Shown: positions 12,066 through 14,689 of the stretch, piece after piece
Layout: each line of letters begins with the position of its first letter
How positions within the stretch are numbered: position 1 is the first letter of the stretch
Source: VRUB01 sp046758085
GTDB taxonomy: Bacteria; Pseudomonadota; Gammaproteobacteria; Acidiferrobacterales; SPGG2
Reading direction: 5' to 3'
DNA: 14,689 nt
Assembly (NCBI GenBank): GCA_046758085.1
Contig: JBHHZP010000086.1
Location: 1 to 14,689, forward strand
Translations under genes and position numbers: made by a program
The notes under the pieces: generated by a model
Databases searched by the model: none
What the model saw: only the letters and a program-made list of their open reading frames with translations
What the model was told of the DNA's origin: nothing

Positions 12066-12692
12066 ATGGCGCGTTATACTGATGCAAAATGTCGTTTGTG
12101 CAGGCGCGAAGGCGGTAAGCTGTTCCTGAAAGGGGAGAAATGCTTCACGGACAAGTGTCCCTTCGAGAAGCGCGCCTACCCACCTGGTCAGCATGCACGG
12201 CGTAGAACCAGGATCTCGGACTACGGCAGGCAGTTGCGCGAAAAGCAGAAACTGCGCCGTGTTTATGGTGTCCTGGAGCGCCAGTTCGCCAATTATTATG
12301 TTGAGGCCGACCGCCGCCGAGGCTCGACTGGCGAAAATCTGTTGAAGCTTCTCGAGTCTCGGCTTGAAAATGTCGTTTATCGCATGGGATTCAGTGTGTC
12401 GCGGGACGAGGCGCGCCAGTTGGTCAGGCACAACGCGGTGCTGGTGAACAACAAGCGCGTGACCATACCGTCCTTGCAGGTCAGGCCGAGCGACGTCATC
12501 GAGATCGCACCGAAAGCCAAGAACCAGTTGCGGATCAAGGCCGCTCTGGAGGCGACCGAGCAACGCGGTTTTCCGGAGTGGCTCGACGTGGATGCGAAGG
12601 CGTTGAAAGGCGTATTCAAAGCACCACCGGACCGAGCTGAGCTGCCATCAGAAATTAACGAAAGTCTGGTCGTAGCGCTTTATTCCAAGTAA
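12066..12692 (+). CDS. rpsD: 30S ribosomal protein S4, four-cysteine form
   Basis: S4 of 208 residues from the ATG at 12066; a longer frame from 11937 lies inside rpsK and lacks family character. The globular part is standard: SDYGRQLREKQKLRRVYGVLERQF, GSTGENLLKLLESRLENVVYRMGFSVSRDEARQLVRHNAVLVNN (an S4 RNA-binding domain), ending INESLVVALYSK. The N-terminus differs from E. coli: CRLC (Cys9, Cys12) and CFTDKC (Cys26, Cys31) make the CxxC-x13-CxxxxC pattern seen in Thermus S4, where it binds metal. S4 is an early 16S binder and a fidelity protein. By analogy with E. coli it would repress this operon. The gap to rpsK is 16 bases. Confidence 0.97.
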   Translation: MARYTDAKCRLCRREGGKLFLKGEKCFTDKCPFEKRAYPPGQHARRRTRISDYGRQLREKQKLRRVYGVLERQFANYYVEADRRRGSTGENLLKLLESRLENVVYRMGFSVSRDEARQLVRHNAVLVNNKRVTIPSLQVRPSDVIEIAPKAKNQLRIKAALEATEQRGFPEWLDVDAKALKGVFKAPPDRAELPSEINESLVVALYSK

Positions 12693-12720
12693 CTGGTCAG
12701 TACCAATCGAGGGACGAACT

Positions 12721-13722
12721 ATGCAGAGCTCTGCAACCGAGTTTCTCAAGCCCCGTCTTGTGGACATGCAAGCAGTGGGCCCGATGCACGCAAAGATTAC
12801 GCTGGAACCACTCGAGCGAGGGTTTGGACACACGTTGGGCAATGCCCTGCGCCGGATCCTGTTGTCATCAATGCCAGGTTCTGCGATCACGGAAGTCAAG
12901 ATCAAGGGTGTTCTGCACGAGTATTCCACGCTCGAGGGCGTGCAGGAGGATGTGATCGAGATACTTCTGAACCTCAAGGCGTTGGCATTGCGTATGCATG
13001 GACGCGATGAAGCCACACTTAGCTTGAGCAAGAAGGGGCCGGGTACCGTTACCGCGGGTGATATTACTCTGGACCACGACGTCGAGGTTGTCGACCCCAG
13101 TCACCATATCGCTACGCTTACCAAAGAAGGCTCATTACAGCTCGAGCTTAAGGTAACCCGTGGTCGCGGCTATGAGCCGGTGTCGGCGCGCCCGACAGAT
13201 GAGAATCGGTCTATCGGTATGATGCAGCTGGATGCATCCTACAGTCCGGTTCGTCGCGTATCCTACACAGTAGACAATGCTCGAGTTGAGCAACGCACTG
13301 ACCTGGATAAGCTCATCCTCGACATAGAGACCAATGGTTCTATCGATCCGGAGGAGGCCGTGCGCAGGGCCGCGAACATCCTGCAGGAGCAAATTTCGAT
13401 TTTCGTGGACTTGGAACGTCCGGCGGCCGAAGAGCAACAAAAGAAAGAACCGGAAATGGATCCATTGCTCCTTCGTCCTGTCGATGATCTGGAGTTAACG
13501 GTACGTTCGGCGAATTGCTTGAAGGCTGAGAATATTTTTTATATCGGCGACCTGATACAACGAACCGAATTCGAGCTGTTGAAGACACCTAACCTGGGTA
13601 AGAAATCTCTCACTGAGATCAAGGATGTTCTGGCGCAGCATGGTCTTTCTCTCGGGATGAAGCTTGAGAGCTGGCCGCCGCCGTCGCTTAAGGAAAAAAC
13701 CGCCGAGCCAGAGCCTATCTGA
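12721..13722 (+). CDS. rpoA: RNA polymerase alpha subunit
   Basis: Alpha subunit of 333 residues (E. coli 329). The N-terminal dimerisation domain covers about 1-234, with GFGHTLGNALRRILLSSMPGSAITEVKI (34-61) including Arg45, needed for assembly. A charged linker follows (about 235-248, EEQQKKEPEMD). The C-terminal domain reads LLLRPVDDLELTVRSANCLKAENIFYIGDLIQRTEFELLKTPNLGKKSLTEIKDVL; Arg262, Asn265 and Cys266 match E. coli Arg265, Asn268 and Cys269, which bind UP elements. GAGGGACG at 12709-12716 serves as ribosome site. Alpha nucleates core polymerase assembly. The gaps are 28 bases to rpsD and 29 to rplQ. Confidence 0.99.
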   Translation: MQSSATEFLKPRLVDMQAVGPMHAKITLEPLERGFGHTLGNALRRILLSSMPGSAITEVKIKGVLHEYSTLEGVQEDVIEILLNLKALALRMHGRDEATLSLSKKGPGTVTAGDITLDHDVEVVDPSHHIATLTKEGSLQLELKVTRGRGYEPVSARPTDENRSIGMMQLDASYSPVRRVSYTVDNARVEQRTDLDKLILDIETNGSIDPEEAVRRAANILQEQISIFVDLERPAAEEQQKKEPEMDPLLLRPVDDLELTVRSANCLKAENIFYIGDLIQRTEFELLKTPNLGKKSLTEIKDVLAQHGLSLGMKLESWPPPSLKEKTAEPEPI

Positions 13723-13751
13723 ACCGCGGACAATACCGAAAGAGCTGAATC

Positions 13752-14339
13752 ATGCGGCACCAAAAAAGTGGGCGAAAACTGCATAGAACGAGCAGTCACC
13801 GGACAGCCATGTTGCGAAATATGGCGGTGTCGCTCCTTCGGCACGAGCAAATCAAGACGACATTACCAAAGGCCAAGGAGTTGCGGCGCGTTGCCGAACC
13901 TCTGATTACGCTGGGCAAGAACGCTAGTGTTGCGAATCGGCGGCTGGCCTTCGCGCGATTGCGGGACCGGGAGATCGTGACTAAGTTGTTCGCCGACCTG
14001 GGGCTGCGTTTCAAAGAACGTCCGGGTGGGTACTTGCGTATTCTGAAGTGCGGTTTCCGAAGCGGCGACAATTCCCCGATGGCTGTGGTGCGGCTGGTTG
14101 AGCGGGCGCCGGTAACGGGCACAGAGCCGCCAAAAAAAGCCAAGGGCGCGGTGGGTACGGCGAAGGCAAAGGCCAAGAAAAAAGAGCAGACGACCAAGGA
14201 AAAAGCGCCAGAAAAGAAAACCACGAAGCTGAAAAAGGCAAAAGCCAAGAAGGTCGCCGCCGGAGCGACAAAGAAAAAGAAAGCCAGCAAGTCGACCAGC
14301 AAGAAAACAAGCAAAAAGACCACGAAGAAGAAGACCTGA
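13752..14339 (+). CDS. rplQ: 50S ribosomal protein L17 with long lysine-rich tail
   Basis: Residues 1-118 are a normal L17: MRHQKSGRKLHRTSSHRTAMLRNM, EQIKTTLPKAKELRRVAEPLITLGK, SVANRRLAFARLRDREIVTKLF, GGYLRILKCGFRSGDNSPMAVVRLVE. E. coli L17 ends near 127; this one runs to 195. The extra segment from about 120 holds 30 lysines in 76 residues, with Ala, Thr and Ser, in repeats such as KAKAKK and SKKTSKKTTKKKT, like a histone H1 tail. It is likely disordered and could bind RNA or DNA. No frameshift or stop interrupts it, and the terminator follows closely, so the extension is real. The 29 bases ahead of the ATG have only weak purine-rich sequence (GAAAGAGC). Confidence 0.97.
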   Translation: MRHQKSGRKLHRTSSHRTAMLRNMAVSLLRHEQIKTTLPKAKELRRVAEPLITLGKNASVANRRLAFARLRDREIVTKLFADLGLRFKERPGGYLRILKCGFRSGDNSPMAVVRLVERAPVTGTEPPKKAKGAVGTAKAKAKKKEQTTKEKAPEKKTTKLKKAKAKKVAAGATKKKKASKSTSKKTSKKTTKKKT

Positions 14340-14366
14340 AAGACCGTAGTGTCTATCGCAAGACGG

Positions 14367-14394
14367 AAAAGGCCGGATCGCCCCGGCCTTTTTT
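14367..14394 (+). terminator. Intrinsic terminator after rplQ
   Basis: AAAAGGCCGG (14367-14376) pairs perfectly with CCGGCCTTTT (14383-14392) across a six-base loop, giving a ten-pair stem with a GC-rich core. The T-run continues to 14394. It lies 28 bases after the rplQ stop and should end the long transcript. No comparable terminator is seen anywhere else in the window. Confidence 0.92.
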
Positions 14395-14518
14395 GCTTTC
14401 AACGTATGTACTCAAAGTGCGCGTAGGCGCAAGAGCTCGGTGAGCTGCGAAAAACACGTGAGGCGTGAAGGGCTATTAGTTATTGGAGGTATGGGGCTAC
14501 CCCGGAAATTGCATGAAC

Positions 14519-14680
14519 TCACGCCAGAGATCGCAAAGATCGCAGAGAAAACAAACAACCAAACACTCACGGGTCACACCCGAGCAGGGGTACAAACCGT
14601 GACAGCGAATCCGCTTCGACGGCAGGATCAAAACTGTTTAAAATAAAATCCCTCCGCGTTCTCTGCGCGCTCCGCGGTGA
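14519..14680. repeat. Nonamer-armed inverted repeat downstream of rplQ
   Basis: The left arm (14519-14551) is built of 9-base units: GAGATCGCA, AAGATCGCA, GAGAAAACA. The right arm (14648-14680) is CTCCGCGTT, CTCTGCGCG, CTCCGCGGT. The reverse complement of the right arm aligns with the left without gaps in 24 of 33 positions. The 96 bases between them are AC-rich and end in an AT-rich stretch. The architecture parallels the heptamer elements but with a period of nine and a different motif. Confidence 0.75.
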
Positions 14681-14689
14681 AATATTCGG

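Larger units (their letters stand above)
14340..14689. other. Non-coding region downstream of the operon
   Basis: This 350-base stretch has no convincing gene. After the terminator there is a small hairpin candidate (CGCA 14428, GCTC 14435, GAGC 14442, TGCG 14446, with a three-base bulge). A 68-codon frame starting with GTG at 14440 resembles no family I know and runs across the left arm of the nonamer repeat. No tRNA or other RNA gene is recognised, and no start of a following gene is seen before the window ends. Confidence 0.6.

Noticed and set aside
13863..14402. Leucine/phenylalanine-rich frames on the minus strand over the rplQ tail, looking like membrane proteins
   Set aside because: AAG/AAA lysine codons read backwards give Leu and Phe, so apparent membrane helices are an artefact of the lysine-rich tail.
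14440..14646. 68-codon frame starting with GTG after the terminator
   Set aside because: No recognisable family, no convincing ribosome site, and it runs across the left arm of the nonamer repeat.

Overview
The window is an unbroken proteobacterial S10-spc-alpha ribosomal protein cluster. All genes lie on the + strand and every recognised coding region is intact. The order is the 3' tail of tuf, then rpsJ-rplC-rplD-rplW-rplB-rpsS-rplV-rpsC-rplP-rpmC-rpsQ, then rplN-rplX-rplE-rpsN-rpsH-rplF-rplR-rpsE-rpmD-rplO-secY-rpmJ, then rpsM-rpsK-rpsD-rpoA-rplQ, closed by a strong intrinsic terminator at about 14367-14394. The order and the protein sequences (RpoA, SecY, RpsE, RplP, RplQ core) look gammaproteobacterial, or at least from the beta/gamma side. 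I cannot name the genus.

Layout: 1-57 is the end of EF-Tu. 58-170 is a repeat-filled gap. 171-5376 is the S10 block. 5377-5466 is a gap at the place where the E. coli spc promoter sits; here it holds a 21-codon open frame that overlaps rplN as ATGA. 5467-11124 is the spc block. 11125-11284 is a gap with a repeat element and a plausible sigma70 promoter. 11285-14339 is the alpha block. 14340-14689 is non-coding, with the terminator and another inverted repeat.

The products work together in making and using ribosomes: large- and small-subunit proteins, the RNA polymerase alpha subunit and the SecY translocation channel. Tight packing is visible (ATGA, GTGA, TAATG and TGATG overlaps at rplD/rplW, rpmC/rpsQ, rplP/rpmC, rplV/rpsC, rpmD/rplO and rplO/secY), which implies translational coupling.

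The unusual content is between the genes. Four gaps (tuf-rpsJ, rplB-rpsS, rpsN-rpsH, rpmJ-rpsM) carry inverted repeats whose arms are built of degenerate 7-base tandem units, different at each site but with the same architecture. A fifth element after rplQ has 9-base units. Two of the four heptamer elements stop 9-10 bases before a start codon that has no clear Shine-Dalgarno sequence. Other oddities are an S4 protein with a four-cysteine (zinc-type) N-terminus, an L17 with a lysine-rich tail of about 76 residues, and a short candidate leader peptide before rplN.
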